Position numbers and translations under genes: made by a program
Source: Tetragonia tetragonoides
Taxonomy: Eukaryota; Streptophyta; Magnoliopsida; Caryophyllales; Aizoaceae
DNA: 64,000 nucleotides
NCBI GenBank assembly: GCA_038025085.1
Contig: CM076154.1
Location: 34,886,501-34,950,500 of the forward strand
Direction: 5' to 3'
In this document: piece by piece, positions 20,659 through 32,283 of the stretch
How positions within the stretch are numbered: the stretch's first letter is position 1
Layout: the number at the start of each line of letters is the position of its first letter
The notes under the pieces: generated by a model
Databases searched by the model: none
The model's input: the letters and a program-made list of their open reading frames with translations, nothing else
What the model was told of the DNA's origin: nothing

Positions 20659-23639
20659 ATGGATAGCCTATTGTACAGTTATATTGTTCAGTCACATAAA
20701 AATTGGGCAATGCAGGTAAACACCAGACTAACAATCAAAAAGCTCTGATCAATTTGCCAATGTCTGTTATTGCATTGTGATTATTTAGTTCTGAATTTTC
20801 ATAGTATTTCTGGTTACATGGTACTGTAGTTTCATTTGATAGTGATTAAAATAATTTCATTCATAAATTGGGGGTGCATTTGTTATGTAATGTTTAATCC
20901 ATTGAATCAGTTGCAACTTTTATTTCAATTTTGTTACCTAATAAACAGTTACTCCATATAATTATATGCTACTCATAAATTGTGATTATTATTGTTGTTT
21001 TGGTTTAATAAATTTTATATCTTTGCATGGAACAAGGAAGATGGAATACTCAGGTTACCCTATTATATGTTATTATGGCGTCAAGAGACTCATACATTTC
21101 ACCTTGCTGTTGGTGAGGCCACCATAACTTTACAAGATGTAGCAGTCTTGTTGCGCTTGCCAGTGCGTGGCTATCCAGTGACAGGGACTGCCGATCATAA
21201 TTGGTTTAGGTTGGTAGAGGAGTTGTTAGGATATATAATAGCAATGGGGATGCTTTCAGGATCTGCTCTAAACATTGGTTGGCTTATAGAAACCTTCAGG
21301 GTTCTCCCACCGGATGCAAATGATGCCATTATTCAGTATCATGCTAGAGCATATATCCTTGCATTGATGGGAGCGATTTTATTTGCTGATAAGTCAGGCA
21401 ATGAGATTCAGGTCATCTATTTGCCGTTGCTTCGGGATCTTAGGAAAGCATCAGAGTACAACTGGGGGGGTGCGACACTTGCCTTTATGTATCGCCACCT
21501 TTGTCGGGCGTCTAAACGAGGTGTGAAGGATATTGGTGGACCTTTGATACTCTTACAGGTAATACACTGACTAACTTATTCCCATGTAAGGTGTATATGA
21601 TTTTGTGTTTGATATATTTGTCTTTGGATAGTTGTGGGCTTGGGAGCGCATTCCTATTGGTAGACCAGTTCTCGGCTCTCATATAGACCCGGATATAGAA
21701 CCAAATGAGCAATATCAGCCTGATCGTGATCCTTTAGGATGCAGGTATATGATAACTTCATATGTACTCTTACTATTTAGAAAATTTACTTTAAGCTATA
21801 ATTTTTTTTTTTGCATGATGACAGGTGGCTTCGAAGATCACTTCAGAGGGCTGACTTGCCAAAAGGACTTGCATATTATAGAGACGCACTGGACCATCAG
21901 CGTGATGATCAGGTTTATCTCATCTGTGTGTTTATTTGTTTGTGTCTGAATGATATCATGGTGTAATTGCAGGTGAATTGAATTTTTTTTCTTCTTCTAA
22001 ATGAGCAATCAATTTTTTACTTTGTAGTTTATATGGGAGCCATATACTTCTCAAATCTTGGAGTCACTGCCGGAGGTTGATGACACTGTGTGGCGTGTCA
22101 GGGCCCCACTCATATGTTTTGACATTGTTGAGATGCATTTGCCTGATCGTGTTATGCGTCAATTTGGTCTTCGGCAATTGGTTCCTATGCCATGTGACAC
22201 TGGTCTTCAGTTGCATAAAACAGATCGTCGTGGAAGGAACAAGATGGATTGGGCCAAACATCATCGTGTCTATGTTTCTGAGTGGGATAGTTGTCTTCAG
22301 AGTGTTGTTACTGGTGATTTATTTCGTGGACAGATGGAGTATAATGATCCTTATATGATATGGTATAGAGGAATTACACGTCGCTTTATTACTCCATTAT
22401 TACCATCATCTCCAACTGAGTATCAACCTGGTTATGCGCAATTGCGTGTCCTGGTAAGTATAATAATTTGTTGTGTTTGATTTGGGATTTGAGTCTAATC
22501 TGTAGAGATTGCACTGCACTTTTAGTAGTTGTGATGGTGATCAAGTACTTTTTATTAGGTGGTTGAACTAGTATATGTGGAAATGTGCGATGTCCTTCTC
22601 AAGAATGGTAAAATGTCTGTGTGGCTGTGATGTTTGAGTTTCATGATTATCTGGGTGGGTGATTGTTCTGTTTTCTTTCTTTCTTCTCAAAGCTTTCCCC
22701 ATGTTTTATCAGACCTTTGTGTAATGGCCCTAATCTGATTTTCAACTTAATACCGGCACAGTAGCACATGTCAACATATGGTATATTGTATGTGTTGTAT
22801 GTTGGCAACAATTCTAATGTATACAGAAACAACCGGAAGTAAAGAGATTATGCAATAGTTTAACTCTTATGTTTTTGTCTTCATTTCTGATTTATAATCT
22901 CGTTTTCTCAGGGAGTGATATGTTACTTCATTTTATCGATTGTGCTTTACATCTTATGTAGACCAACGGTATAGCCACCATAGCAAAGAAATGTCAAGGT
23001 GAGTTAGATCAAGCTGGTGCGGAGTATCCTCCAAATGTACGATCTTTACTTGGCAACATAGCGATGTATTGCAACCAATGTCTAAATACAGTTGGTAGTC
23101 GACATCTTATTGAGTCTCCACCTGCAGATCGACATCTAGAACGACCACCATCGGTTCAAATTTCACCTTCTCCTACACCATCTGTTCAAATTCCACCTTC
23201 TCATACACCATCAGTTCAAATTTCACCTTCTCATACTCCACAAATACTTACTCCAACTCCACTTCAACCTTCTCCACAACCTTTGCCTCAAGCTCCTCCA
23301 CAGCCTCTGCCTAGACCTACTCCACGAGCCTTGCCTCGGCCTACTCCTCCACTTATGCCTATTCAACCATGGTCTACGCTTCCAGAAATGCCTGTGGATA
23401 TGCCTGAATTTCCTTCCCTTTCCCCTAGCCCTGCCCCTCCAATTACTCCCACCCCACCGGTATCTGCATCTCCTTTTACCAAAACTTCTCCCATTTTGAC
23501 ATTTAGGCGACGACCTCGGACAACTAAATCTACTTTGAGCTCTACCATGACATCCTCAGTGCAATCATTGTCAACTATCATAGAGTCTCCACCTTCTTTG
23601 AGGATCGAGGAGAGCATGGGACGAGATGGAGTTCCATAG
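20659..23639 (+). CDS. Plant mobile domain (PMD) protein, transposon-carried
   Basis: Recognised by the PMD signature: WRQETHTFHL, then GEATITLQDVAVLLRLPV, then RGYPVTG, and later RWLRRSLQRADLPKG and VWRVRAPLICFDIVEMHLPD. Exons by GT-AG: up to 21558, 21632-21744, 21825-21912, 22028-22453 and 22962-23639; phases agree at every junction. From the first in-frame ATG of the main exon (21067) this gives about 598 aa. A possible short first exon (20659-20715, MDSLLYSYIVQSHKNWAMQ, followed by GTAAAC) would extend it, but its acceptor is unclear, so the N-terminus is uncertain. The last exon has a long Pro/Ser/Thr-rich tail. PMD proteins include the Arabidopsis MAIN/MAIL1 group and many transposon-borne copies. 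The location between TIRs makes this a passenger or element-encoded gene. It has no internal stops. Confidence 0.8.
23151..23243 (+). repeat. Three-fold coding repeat in the PMD protein tail
   Basis: A unit of about 30 bp encoding PSVQISPSPT/PSVQIPPSHT/PSVQISPSHT is repeated three times in tandem. It is followed by further irregular PxPxP runs to about 23500. It looks like replication-slippage expansion in a disordered region. Confidence 0.85.
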
Positions 23640-23954
23640 GTGTGAGCTACTGTTTTGTATTTGCTATGGGTGTAAGCAGGAGTAGTGTTGGTTGTATTTT
23701 TTTTGGGTGATTTGAGTTATGTTAACTCAACTTTGGCTTGTATTGACATTATGTTGGTGATTAATGAAATCTTTTAGAGATGTGTAATTTTGGATCAACT
23801 ATCAGTTTATTTTTTCAATGGAATATAAATTTGGATGAACGGTTGGTTGAGTGGCGTCTGTATTTTTTGCTGCTTCAGTATTTGGTTATGCAGAATGTCT
23901 ACAGAGAAAATGTGGGGAAAATTAACAAAGAAAAGCGCTGGGAAAATGCAACAG

Positions 23955-24105
23955 CAAAAGCCGCTGTGGCCGAGAGCTGCTTCCAAAAGCCGCTGTGGGC
24001 GACAGCGGCTTACTTAAGAGCCGCTGTGGGCGACAGCGGCTTACTTTAGAGCCGCTGTGGGCCACAGCGACTTACTTAAGTCGCTGTGGCCCACAGCGGC
24101 TTTTC
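23955..24105. repeat. Right subterminal palindrome array (five units)
   Basis: Five units based on AGCCGCTGTGGGCGACAGCGGCTT repeat about every 30 bp and are joined by ACTTAAG or ACTTTAG. They mirror the left array but outnumber it five to three. Each unit can fold as a hairpin of about 10-11 bp stem. Confidence 0.92.
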
Positions 24106-24129
24106 TTTTGCCTAAAAAAAAAAAAAAAT

Positions 24130-24240
24130 TTCGCTCCGGGCCACATTCCGATCCTACGTGGTGTATATGTGGGGAAATAGTTTTGAACCGAAGCTAATTT
24201 GGGAATTAGTTAGTGAAAGATGTATATTTGAGGAAATCAT
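24130..24240 (-). repeat. Right TIR core of the PMD element
   Basis: Inverse counterpart of 19951-20057, from TTCGCTCCGGGCCACATTCC to GAGGAAATCA. Beyond it the similarity continues more weakly to about 24350 (AAATGGAGAGGATCC). Confidence 0.9.
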
Positions 24241-24350
24241 ACTCTCTTTCTCCCAAATTTTTAAATTAAACAAATACAAAAAGGTAAAATAAAGAAAGGA
24301 AATCTAGCCCTCCATTTAGTAAATGAAGAGAAAAGAAATGGAGAGGATCC

Positions 24351-25141
24351 TAATTCATATATGCATATCTTACAAAAAAAAAGAAGAAGTTAACATATCT
24401 CCCCCTAAGGTAATAATTCCCCAACTGCTTTCTCCCTTCATCTTGTCTCTCCTTCACCAAGGTGCACTATTCCCCACCACCTCCACCTTTCCACTTTATC
24501 TTTTAATTTTTTTTATTATCCTTTTAATAATTACCCTTAATTTTAGAATTTCCTTAAAAATGTAGGTGTCACTAATAGTCGTTGAAACAAAAACATTTGG
24601 ATGAAGCATGTCAAAAAAAAAAACAAATATATATAAATATACTCCTGTTCATAGATTTTTTTCATTTGAATTTTCACGGTCTTCAAAACGACACTTTGAT
24701 TTTAAAAAGTCTAATGGAAAGAAGGATTTGGAAGAAATGCAGTATAAAAAAAAAAAATTCCTCTGAAGTCTTTCAGCAGCGCCCAGTTGCAATTGCAAAG
24801 CGACAAACCCTTGAGCTAAAAGAACCCTCAGAAAGCTCAATCAACCTTGAGCGCTCAGTGTTTTTGGTAAAGCTCCAGAATTTCCAGGAAAAAGTGGGTT
24901 TTTTTCTCATCCACTGTATGTAATTTCTTACTCTCTCCGTCCCCGAATCTCAATTTATATTTATTATATATATTTATATTGTTAATTTAAATGCTTCCAA
25001 ACGAACTTTTAATTCCAAGTGTTTTATCTGATCCTTCAGTTATTTCATTTTGAGATAAAGTTTATCTGAATTAAGTATCTAGTTTGCATTCTTTAAGTGT
25101 TAAAATCTGACCCAGAAAAGCAACTAATCCCAGATCAAGTA
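24351..25141 (+). other. 5' leader region of F-box copy 4
   Basis: No gene. About 24750-25140 is homologous to the leader of copy 3. CTCTCTCCGTCCCCGAATC at about 24935 is Stowaway-like, but copy 3 has a related shorter sequence there (CTCTCCCTGAATC), so it is probably only leader sequence. Confidence 0.5.
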
Positions 25142-27052
25142 ATGGCATCTGGGTCAAAGAAGCATGAGGGTTGTTCAGGGGAATGCATAGAAGAGAGAGA
25201 CAGGTTAAGTGAATTGCCTGATGAAGTTCTTGTGCACATTTTGTCGTGTTTGCCTACTGTAGATGCTGTTAGAACTGTCCTGATTCGTAGATTCGGAAAC
25301 CTTTGGACTTTAGTTCCTAGCCTTTGGTTTGATGATGATGATGGTGATTGGGAAAATGCTAAATCTGTGTTTGTACCCTTCTCGCGATTTGTCTACAATG
25401 TCTTGGTTCTTCACAGAAGCCCAACCATTCATGGATTGGTTCTTGAGGTGAGTGACTTGAGCTGGAAAATGGCAGACAAGGCAAGTGTTGAGATAGCCAT
25501 AGAAGTGTGGATTAGATTTGCGTTAAGTAGAGAAGCTGAGTATTTGATGGTTGATCTTCATCATGGTGCACCTTTCCCTGTGCCGGGTTCTATTTTTGCG
25601 AGCCAATCTCTTGTTTTTCTTAAATTGGAGCAATGCTGTATCCAACTCCCAAGTCGAGCTCACATGGGTTCTCTGAAAACTTTATTGCTTGACCATGTTA
25701 TTGTGGAAGACGGGGACTTAAATGAATTTGTAATTGGCTGCCCTTCTCTTCAAGAACTTATTCTTGACAATCTTGAAGGCCGAGGTGTTCGAGTTTTGAG
25801 CTTCTCTGCTCCGAGCATTGAAAAGTTGGAACTGTGGGAGGAGAAGCCAACTCCTTCATGGAAAATCAATTGCCCGAAACTAAAGATTTTGGTTTTTTCA
25901 GTGTATCTTCGTGTTGTGGGAGATCTTAATTTTCCATCTGTACGTGAACTGACAATTGGCGATTATGACAGTGAATGTGGAGAGGATGCTCGTCAGTTTA
26001 AAAGGTTCCTAGAGAGGTTTCAAAATGTTGAAGTTTTGACACTTTCAGAGGAGTCTATAGTGGGGAGTTATCTCGCATTATTCTTTCTTTACAGGAGCCC
26101 CTTGCTTTTGTTATAATTTTAGCACTGAAAGCGGTGTTTAGTTTCTGTTGGAAGATGTAAGTGTATAATCGTAATGAGCAGTGAGACTGTTAATAATTGC
26201 AGAAAGATTCATAACGGGAGTGTTGGTTACTTGGTTTTATGTCATCAAATAAACTGATGGTTTTTGGTTTATATTTTTTAACTTTTGATGATGCATGTAG
26301 CCCTTCTTCCCATAAAAAAACAATGATGTATCCCTTGTTGAACAAAGTACAAAATGATAAGATCTGACGAAACTGAGTTCAACAATTGACTGAAAAGCAT
26401 TGTTCTTTAGTCTAGTTCGACTTGACTGCTTGTTGTTTAGAGATCAAGCTGTTATTTTATGGGTGTGGGAATAAATGAGGTTACTAATATGCTTGTTGAT
26501 TTTGTTTCAGCAATTAACATATTGTTTGATGGTGAATGTGCGCTTGCCAAAAAATAGATGGAAGCGTGTTGTTTTGAGGTCGGCAATTCAGGACACTAAT
26601 GTTGCAGGCATTTGCAGTTTGGTTACAAATTCACCGTGCTTGGAAGAACTTATAATGCATGCTGATGACCAACATGAATCAATGCTTTTAACAGGGGTAC
26701 GTCTATTTAATGCATTCAAGTTTTGCTTATAACATACTCAAAATATTTGATGTGATATCAGGTTAGCAATTTGGTCCTAGATGAGGCTTCCTTTCCTTGT
26801 GTGGCACCTCATCTCAAACTTGTCTCTATGCATGGGTATGGGAAGCCTTATGCTGGTCTACTTCGGTTAAGTGAGTTTCTGCTCAAGAGTGCTGTCAACC
26901 TGGATAAATTGGTAATATTTTCCTACCAGGAAAGCCAAATAGCCTCAGCGGAGGAGCAACAAATTGTCAAGCAATTATCAAACTTCCCGAGGGCCTCAAC
27001 GAAGGCAAGGATTGTGCTTGAACAAAAAGGCAGCTCAAACTGCGGGAAGTAG
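25142..27052 (+). CDS. F-box/LRR/FBD protein, copy 4 (open, altered splice donor)
   Basis: Predicted SCF substrate-recognition subunit of about 464 aa. Exon 1 (25142-26059) has the F-box at about residues 20-56 (DRLSELPDEVLVHILSCLPT), then an acidic DDDDGDW linker and LRRs with LPSRAHMGSLKTLLLDHV and CPSLQELILDN. Exon 2 is 26511-26696 and exon 3 is 26762-27052; both form the FBD domain (RWKRVVLR, LEELIMHADD, LKLVSMHGYGKP, STKARIVLE). ATG 25142 was chosen because it aligns with MASQSKK of copy 3. The donor used in all other copies (GTGAGT or GTGAGG) reads GGGAGT here. A GT three bases earlier (26060) keeps the frame and is assumed. If it is not used, read-through adds a few residues and stops in the intron, losing the FBD. 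No other lesion is visible. Confidence 0.8.
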
Positions 27053-28739
27053 GATGTACATATATAATCAGAAAGATTACGAAAGCCAGATGTTATGACC
27101 CTGCATCATTACTCTTACTGAACAAAATCTTTGATGATATGGTACTTAGACGGTTTCATCTTGTTTCCTTATTAAATATGCACGAAAGTTGAAATCTGCC
27201 ATGTTTTCCCCTTCTATATGGAAACTGTTGGCACTGCTTCTATATAGTAAAATTTGTGCAGTCTTCTCTACCACATTAAAAGGTGCTTCTCCAGAAATTT
27301 CGAGCAAAAATCTGAAAACTTCATCACAATTCAGGGATACTCCTAAATTTTGTTTATAGAATACTCCAACAATCTGAAAATTTTGTTTATCCTTCACTAC
27401 AATCCAAAAGGATAAAGTCTGTTAAGTAGCTCATTAACTCTCGATGATGAAAGAACCTTTGGAGAAGCCAGCAACTTTAGTTTTCCAAGTGGACGTGATC
27501 TCTAATTAACGGTTTTCATTTTATCTATGTTCCTGTATAATTGCTCCTGACAAAGACATGGCCTTTCGTCTTGAAATCACATATAAAGCTATTACAGCTT
27601 TATTCACAAGTATTGCAAATTTGCAATGGCATGAGAGAGCATGTATATTGATAAATGCTTAATTCATTATCAAATACCACATATTGCTAAGTGCTCTAAT
27701 TGTTGATTTCTTCAAGATAAACTCTTTCCACAAGCAAAAATAACGTCAACCACAAAGGGTAAGGGATCAGATATGGTATACTGCTAAACATAATGGGTAA
27801 ACAAACATCATTGGTCCCTTTATACTTTGTAGTCTGTAGAAGCTAGCAATATCTCGAAGATACCGGAAACCTTCAAAAATGAACTGGAAACCAAATGTCA
27901 TTGTCAATTGCAGGGATCAACCTGGTTAGTAGATTACAAAAGTGTAACTCTGTAGTCTGTAAGTGATAGCACATTATGAACCATCGTCGCTAAGGTGAAT
28001 AGTGTAAAGCCACATGGTTCAGAGATTTCTGAACCGAGATGGAATAGCAGGGTTGCTCTGACAGCATGTAAGTATGTGTACAAACACTTCATGCGTTAAA
28101 TTGATCACTTGATCTATCTAGCTTGCATGGAGTTTTAGTTCGACTAGATCTCGTGATCTTTCAGATGTTGATAAAAAAGAACAGCTGTGTGATTAATTAG
28201 TTATGAAACTTTGAAGGGCAAAGTTAACTTCTAGGTTTCATCAAAATTGGAACTCGGAAGCATGGGTATTGGAATCTATACTTAAGACAACCCAAGAGGC
28301 AGACAGAGAGGGAACAACAGTTCATTGATTTGTGTTTATTTTTCATTCCGATATGGTTCTTGTTTATAAGGCAAGAAATATTTATGTTCTAGAAGTATAA
28401 TGTTAGTTTCAGTGAACAGAAGTTGGGTTGAATTAGGACTGCAAGTAGGCTTTCCAAGTACTACTAATTGATCATCAGACACAAACTGAGTGAGAAATAA
28501 TAATGGCACAGACAGAACACAGATCAGAAAACAATACAGCTAACATTGATGGCTTATATATTTGAAGTAACAATTTTATGTTCCGTAAACAGTAACACTC
28601 TGCGGAGCTAAAGCAACTCTTTTTTTCTATTCTTTAGATACGTCAGTAAACAGTAGAAATTACGAAGCATTACAAAGTCTAGGGAAGCAGGTGCTCAGAC
28701 AATCAGCAGCAAAAGGCAAATACAGTTCGTAGGACTAAA
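27053..28739. other. 3' flank of F-box copy 4, no supported gene
   Basis: AT-rich intergenic DNA. The minus-strand open frame at 27146-27397 has no recognisable domain. Nothing could be assigned. Confidence 0.4.
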
Positions 28740-28870
28740 TACCTTAAAGACTAAATCATGGAAGTCATCTTTGTTAGTAGCAGCGTCTTTTGCTAGAGCA
28801 TTCACAGCTTTGGTTACTCTCTCTGAAGCCTGAACTGCAACAACCTGTGAGAATTCTAATACGACTGCAT
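28740..28870 (-). pseudogene. Possible RNase H C-terminal remnant (LINE-derived)
   Basis: The minus-strand frame reads SERVTKAVNALAKDAATNKD, which aligns with the remnant near 8000-8110 (RESNHLADTLAKEAATKEE) across LAK(D/E)AAT. The catalytic Asp position is not preserved and the upstream domain is missing, so the call rests on this short match. Confidence 0.4.
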
Positions 28871-29479
28871 CAGCACACGGCCTGTTCGGGAGATAGAAGA
28901 CAAGGCAATTAGGGAAAGCCAAGATACGCTACATGAAAATCCCCGTCCTTGAACTCAAAAATGTTCTCAGCAAGAGTGAGGGCATCACTGCTTGGGTTAG
29001 GGGAGATAAATATCTTACTTATGTTGTAGTTGTTTTATGATCAGAAACATTACAAAAGAGATCCAGACAGTATTTATAAGCCTTCAAAGAACAGATGCTT
29101 TTCGAGGAGTATCCTTATCTAACACAGTGCAAATGTTGAAAGGATTACACAAAAACTCTTTGAGTTCCAACAGGAACAGATCACAAAATTATAAAGAATA
29201 TTACTCAGCTTGGGATTGCCATATGCTCTGAAACTGATATTAAACTCAAACCATCCTCTGAAGTGGTAACTGACATTTATCGGAAACTAGATCAGTTTCC
29301 TCAAGCACTGGCAGTCGCCTCTTTCTCTTGAACCACTCATGATCCTCTCACACCAAATAGCATAAATGGTGTGAGTGAAGGGATAATTTAACTATTTAAG
29401 TGCAGATGGAAAGATAAGTTCTGGAATTTGGTATTCAGATATCAATAAAATTTCAGCAGCTGGAAAGATAAGTTCTGTG
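28871..29479. other. Intergenic, no supported gene
   Basis: No recognisable gene or element boundary was seen. The short + frame at 29037-29231 has no domain signature. Confidence 0.35.
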
Positions 29480-29960
29480 GAGTGATTCAGAGGAGGGATG
29501 CTCAAGTGTTAAAAGCAAAAGAAAATAGAAATGAGGGAGGCCTAGGGATAAGTGATTTTGAGGCATAAGACTTTAGCTATGCTACCAAATTGGTGGCGTT
29601 TGGTTCTGAAACCAGTGCCTTTTGGTGAAACTATTGTCATATACTATTCGAGAGGACCAATGGCCTCCTTGTTATGGTGGCAATCAATCGTCTTCTATTT
29701 GGAAGAACATCGTCTGCAGGACCTTACAATGTTGCTGTCTGTGATGTCTGATAGTTGGGTCTGCAATAGAAGCCTAGCTGACATTTTCCCCAGGCTGTAT
29801 TTTGTTGGCCATAAACAAAGAAGCTACGGTGGCAGATATGGGTTTTTGGACAAAGAGGAGTGGAAATGGTATAAGAATCCTAAGAGTGAGAATGCAGCAA
29901 CTGATTGTATGTTTAGTTTTAAGGTAAGTCACCCATTAGTCATTGTTAGCAAGTGAAATA
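29480..29960 (+). pseudogene. Decayed LINE ORF2 fragment (region between RT and RNase H)
   Basis: One frame gives GGLGISDFEA near 29536, matching the GGLGxRxxxxxNxA block that follows reverse transcriptase in plant LINEs. Another frame gives DSWVCNRSLADIFPRLYFVG and later EEWKWYKN near 29750-29880, matching the WxGxxPLxxxFPRLYxxS...W block. The frame shifts between them. It has no ends, no A tail and no target duplication. It is a small remnant, opposite in orientation to the nearby RNase-H fragment. Confidence 0.55.
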
Positions 29961-30944
29961 CAGAATGGGGGATTAGAGTTCAGGTAGATATTAGAGTTCA
30001 ATTCAACAACTTCCACTTTATCATTATGTGCAAGACAGTCAGCAACATAATTTGCTTTCCTTTAGGCAGCTTTCAAGTCTCACCCTGCAATACAGTATCA
30101 GATTCTCTAGGAGCAGACTACTGATTTTTTTTTGTTTTGTTTTGTGAATGCATGATGCCACGCCGCCAGCCAGGTTGCAGTACCAAGTGCAAGCAATCCT
30201 TCCGTAATGGCTACTGAGAGAACGTCGGGGGCGGCTCCAGCTTATCTTATGCAACTTTGAATCCATGTTGAGTCCGCATCAATGTTAATTTTAATCCAAC
30301 CAACATCAGGGGGTAGTAATCCATCTAATTAATGTGAATGATATGCTTGGTGCTTCTCTTAGAACCAGAGAAAATCCCGAGTGACCGACCAATATTCGCG
30401 GGCTTTGGAAAAGGCATTCTTGCAACAGAAGAAGGTACATTTATAGAGTAACTCTGGAAGTATCCAAAGTCCTGAACCTCGCAACCAGGAGAAGGTACAT
30501 TTTACACAGTTATCCCAAGGGTAGCAATATTAATTTGAGATGGCATAAAAGTAGAAAGAAACAACAGAACATAGGCAATAGAATTTAATCTTCCACTCTG
30601 GTTATGTTCTGAAATTTTCATCACAAGCACACAGTAACTAAAATATCCAGAGCAAGGCGGATATGACTTTTTCTTCTGTAGGCCAAGCTTAGTAGGCATA
30701 TGAACATATCAAGTGCAGCAAAAGATGATAGAACTCGTATGAACATATCAAGTGCGCGCAATAGCCACATATGGTGTTCACTTATATGCGTATATATATA
30801 CTCATATAGGACTAAGTATCAATATACAAATTCACTATAAATTTGATCTTCAATACAATCAGGTGAAAAGGAAAAAAAATAGTGCTACTACTTGACAATT
30901 GATTCTGTACATCAGTTTCGTTCCCTAAGACGCAGAAGGTACAG
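29961..30944. other. Intergenic, no supported gene
   Basis: Contains two near-identical strings GAACATATCAAGTGCAGCA/GAACATATCAAGTGCGCGC at about 30701 and 30739, a small local duplication. No gene was recognised. Confidence 0.35.
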
Positions 30945-31841
30945 TCAGATACTTTTCATCAACGACTCAGCATCATCAACCGGATTTTGAAAAGAAGAAA
31001 TAATAATGTTGGATCGGCACAATGGACAGGTTGAGTTGCCCTTGATAATCGAATGAAGCAGACAATCTTTGTGGAGAATATGCGAGCAAGGAAGAAGAGC
31101 CACGCCATGTTCCTCTTGATCATCAACTTCAGAACTTGTATTATTTGTGTCTTCAAATTCCTCCAAGCAAATTGCACAACAAGAATCACCACCACCATAA
31201 ACTTTAGACAACATGGAAGAAACCTTTCCAAATTTCACCCCGCTAGTACGCAAAATAGCCATAGCCACTTTATGACATGTTTCTTTTATAGCTTCTTCCA
31301 CTATAGGATCAACAACACTGGATGTCTCATCCTCCTTATTATCTACATTATCGCCTTCGGTATGGTCCTCCTAATCCTCCACCAAGTCTTCAGTGCCCTG
31401 ATCAGCGACGAAAACCTCAATCTCAACCATCATGGCAAGAGACTTGCGGCCTTTAAACCGCACCTCATAGACCATCGTCTCAAAAGCCTTAGACACGACA
31501 TCAATAATAGCCATGTATGCAGGGTCGTCCTCAACTTCTAGTTCCTCAAGCCACTCCATGACCGCCGCCCAATGGTCATATAAGTTCTCCTCACCCAAGA
31601 TTATCCCTTTGCTCTTACGCCTAAACGTCATATCTCCCAAACACCCGTCAGTGTGGTTATGATATATCATGTTAACCATAAACTCGGGATCTACCGGACT
31701 ATCATAATCTAAGTTGTCTGTCGGTGGGTCGAGTGCCCGAACCACCGTTGTCATCTCTTCCGTTACAAATGATGATAACTCCAAGTCATAATCAATAACT
31801 GGCATTGCTAAGTCATCAACCTGATCAACTGTCATTGCCAT
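30945..31841 (-). pseudogene. RING-H2 E3 ligase gene interrupted by one in-frame TAG
   Basis: On the minus strand an intronless frame of 298 codons runs from ATG 31841 to a stop at 30945 and is broken only by TAG at codon 157 (31371-31373). The upstream half is acidic with no known domain. Reading continues in the same frame after the TAG (EDHTEGDNVDN...) into a RING-H2 finger at about codons 222-280: CAIC, then LLPCSHILHKDC, then CPLC. This is the Cys-Cys-Cys-His-His-Cys-Cys-Cys zinc-ligand order of ubiquitin E3 ligases. The TAG is one substitution from GAG or AAG. Options are a young pseudogene, an assembly error, reinitiation at the ATG of 31301 giving a 118-aa RING protein, or readthrough. 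Confidence 0.75.
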
Positions 31842-31972
31842 GATAAAATTTACTGGTAGCTTAGTAGCTAGTTAGGGTATTAATTATGAGTTTATGAGAG
31901 GATTTGAGAAAGAAAGAAAAACCAATTTTTGATGATTACAAGGAGATTTAGGTAAGAAAGAACGAAGTAGTG

Positions 31973-31981
31973 TATTTATAC
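31973..31981 (-). promoter_or_regulatory. TATA box of the RING-H2 gene
   Basis: The minus strand reads GTGTATAAATACAC about 135 bp upstream of the ATG at 31841, a strong plant TATA box in the expected place. Confidence 0.6.
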
Positions 31982-32283
31982 ACAAGATTAGTTTCAGCGT
32001 GTTTTTGTTGTTTGGTTTCCAACTGTGATACGTTGTTATTATATGCAAGATTTGTGTTTCCTCTACAATTTGACAATCTTTTGGAAACTTCTTTTTGAAT
32101 GCAATCTTATAAAAACTGGACAAAATAGGGAATATTTATTGTTTCAAACGGGGACAGAAAGATATTTGGAAAGTGTTTTATTTGGGGCTTTTTTTTTAAT
32201 CTTTTTATTATTATTTATTTCTAAAACCTTTTTTTTTTTACACATAAATATACCTCTCGATGCGTGCCTCGTTGATCAATTAA

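Larger units (their letters stand above)
19876..24350 (+). mobile_element. TIR DNA transposon carrying a plant-mobile-domain gene
   Basis: A stretch of about 4.5 kb is bounded by long inverted repeats. The outermost recognisable match is GATCCTCTCCATTT (left about 19878, right inverse about 24337-24350). The best-conserved block is about 107 bp, 19951-20057 against the inverse of 24130-24240, with only about four differences visible. Inside both ends sit arrays of short palindromes, and between them lies a spliced PMD gene. No transposase (MULE, hAT, CACTA or Harbinger) was recognised. PMD genes are known to ride plant transposons, often Mutator-like. No target-site duplication was found by eye, so the outer ends are approximate and the superfamily is open. 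Confidence 0.8.

Noticed and set aside
23363..23617. Minus-strand Gly/Val-rich frame of 84 codons
   Set aside because: Antisense to the Pro-rich tail of the PMD gene; composition is explained by that tail.
20085..24105. CRISPR-like repeat array
   Set aside because: Units are palindromes with near-identical linkers in plant DNA inside transposon ends; no unique spacers.
24323..24923. Two plus-strand frames between the PMD element and F-box copy 4
   Set aside because: AT-rich, partly TIR and leader sequence, no domain, not open in the homologous leader of copy 3.
27146..27397. Minus-strand frame of 83 codons after F-box copy 4
   Set aside because: No recognisable domain and no conserved counterpart after other copies.
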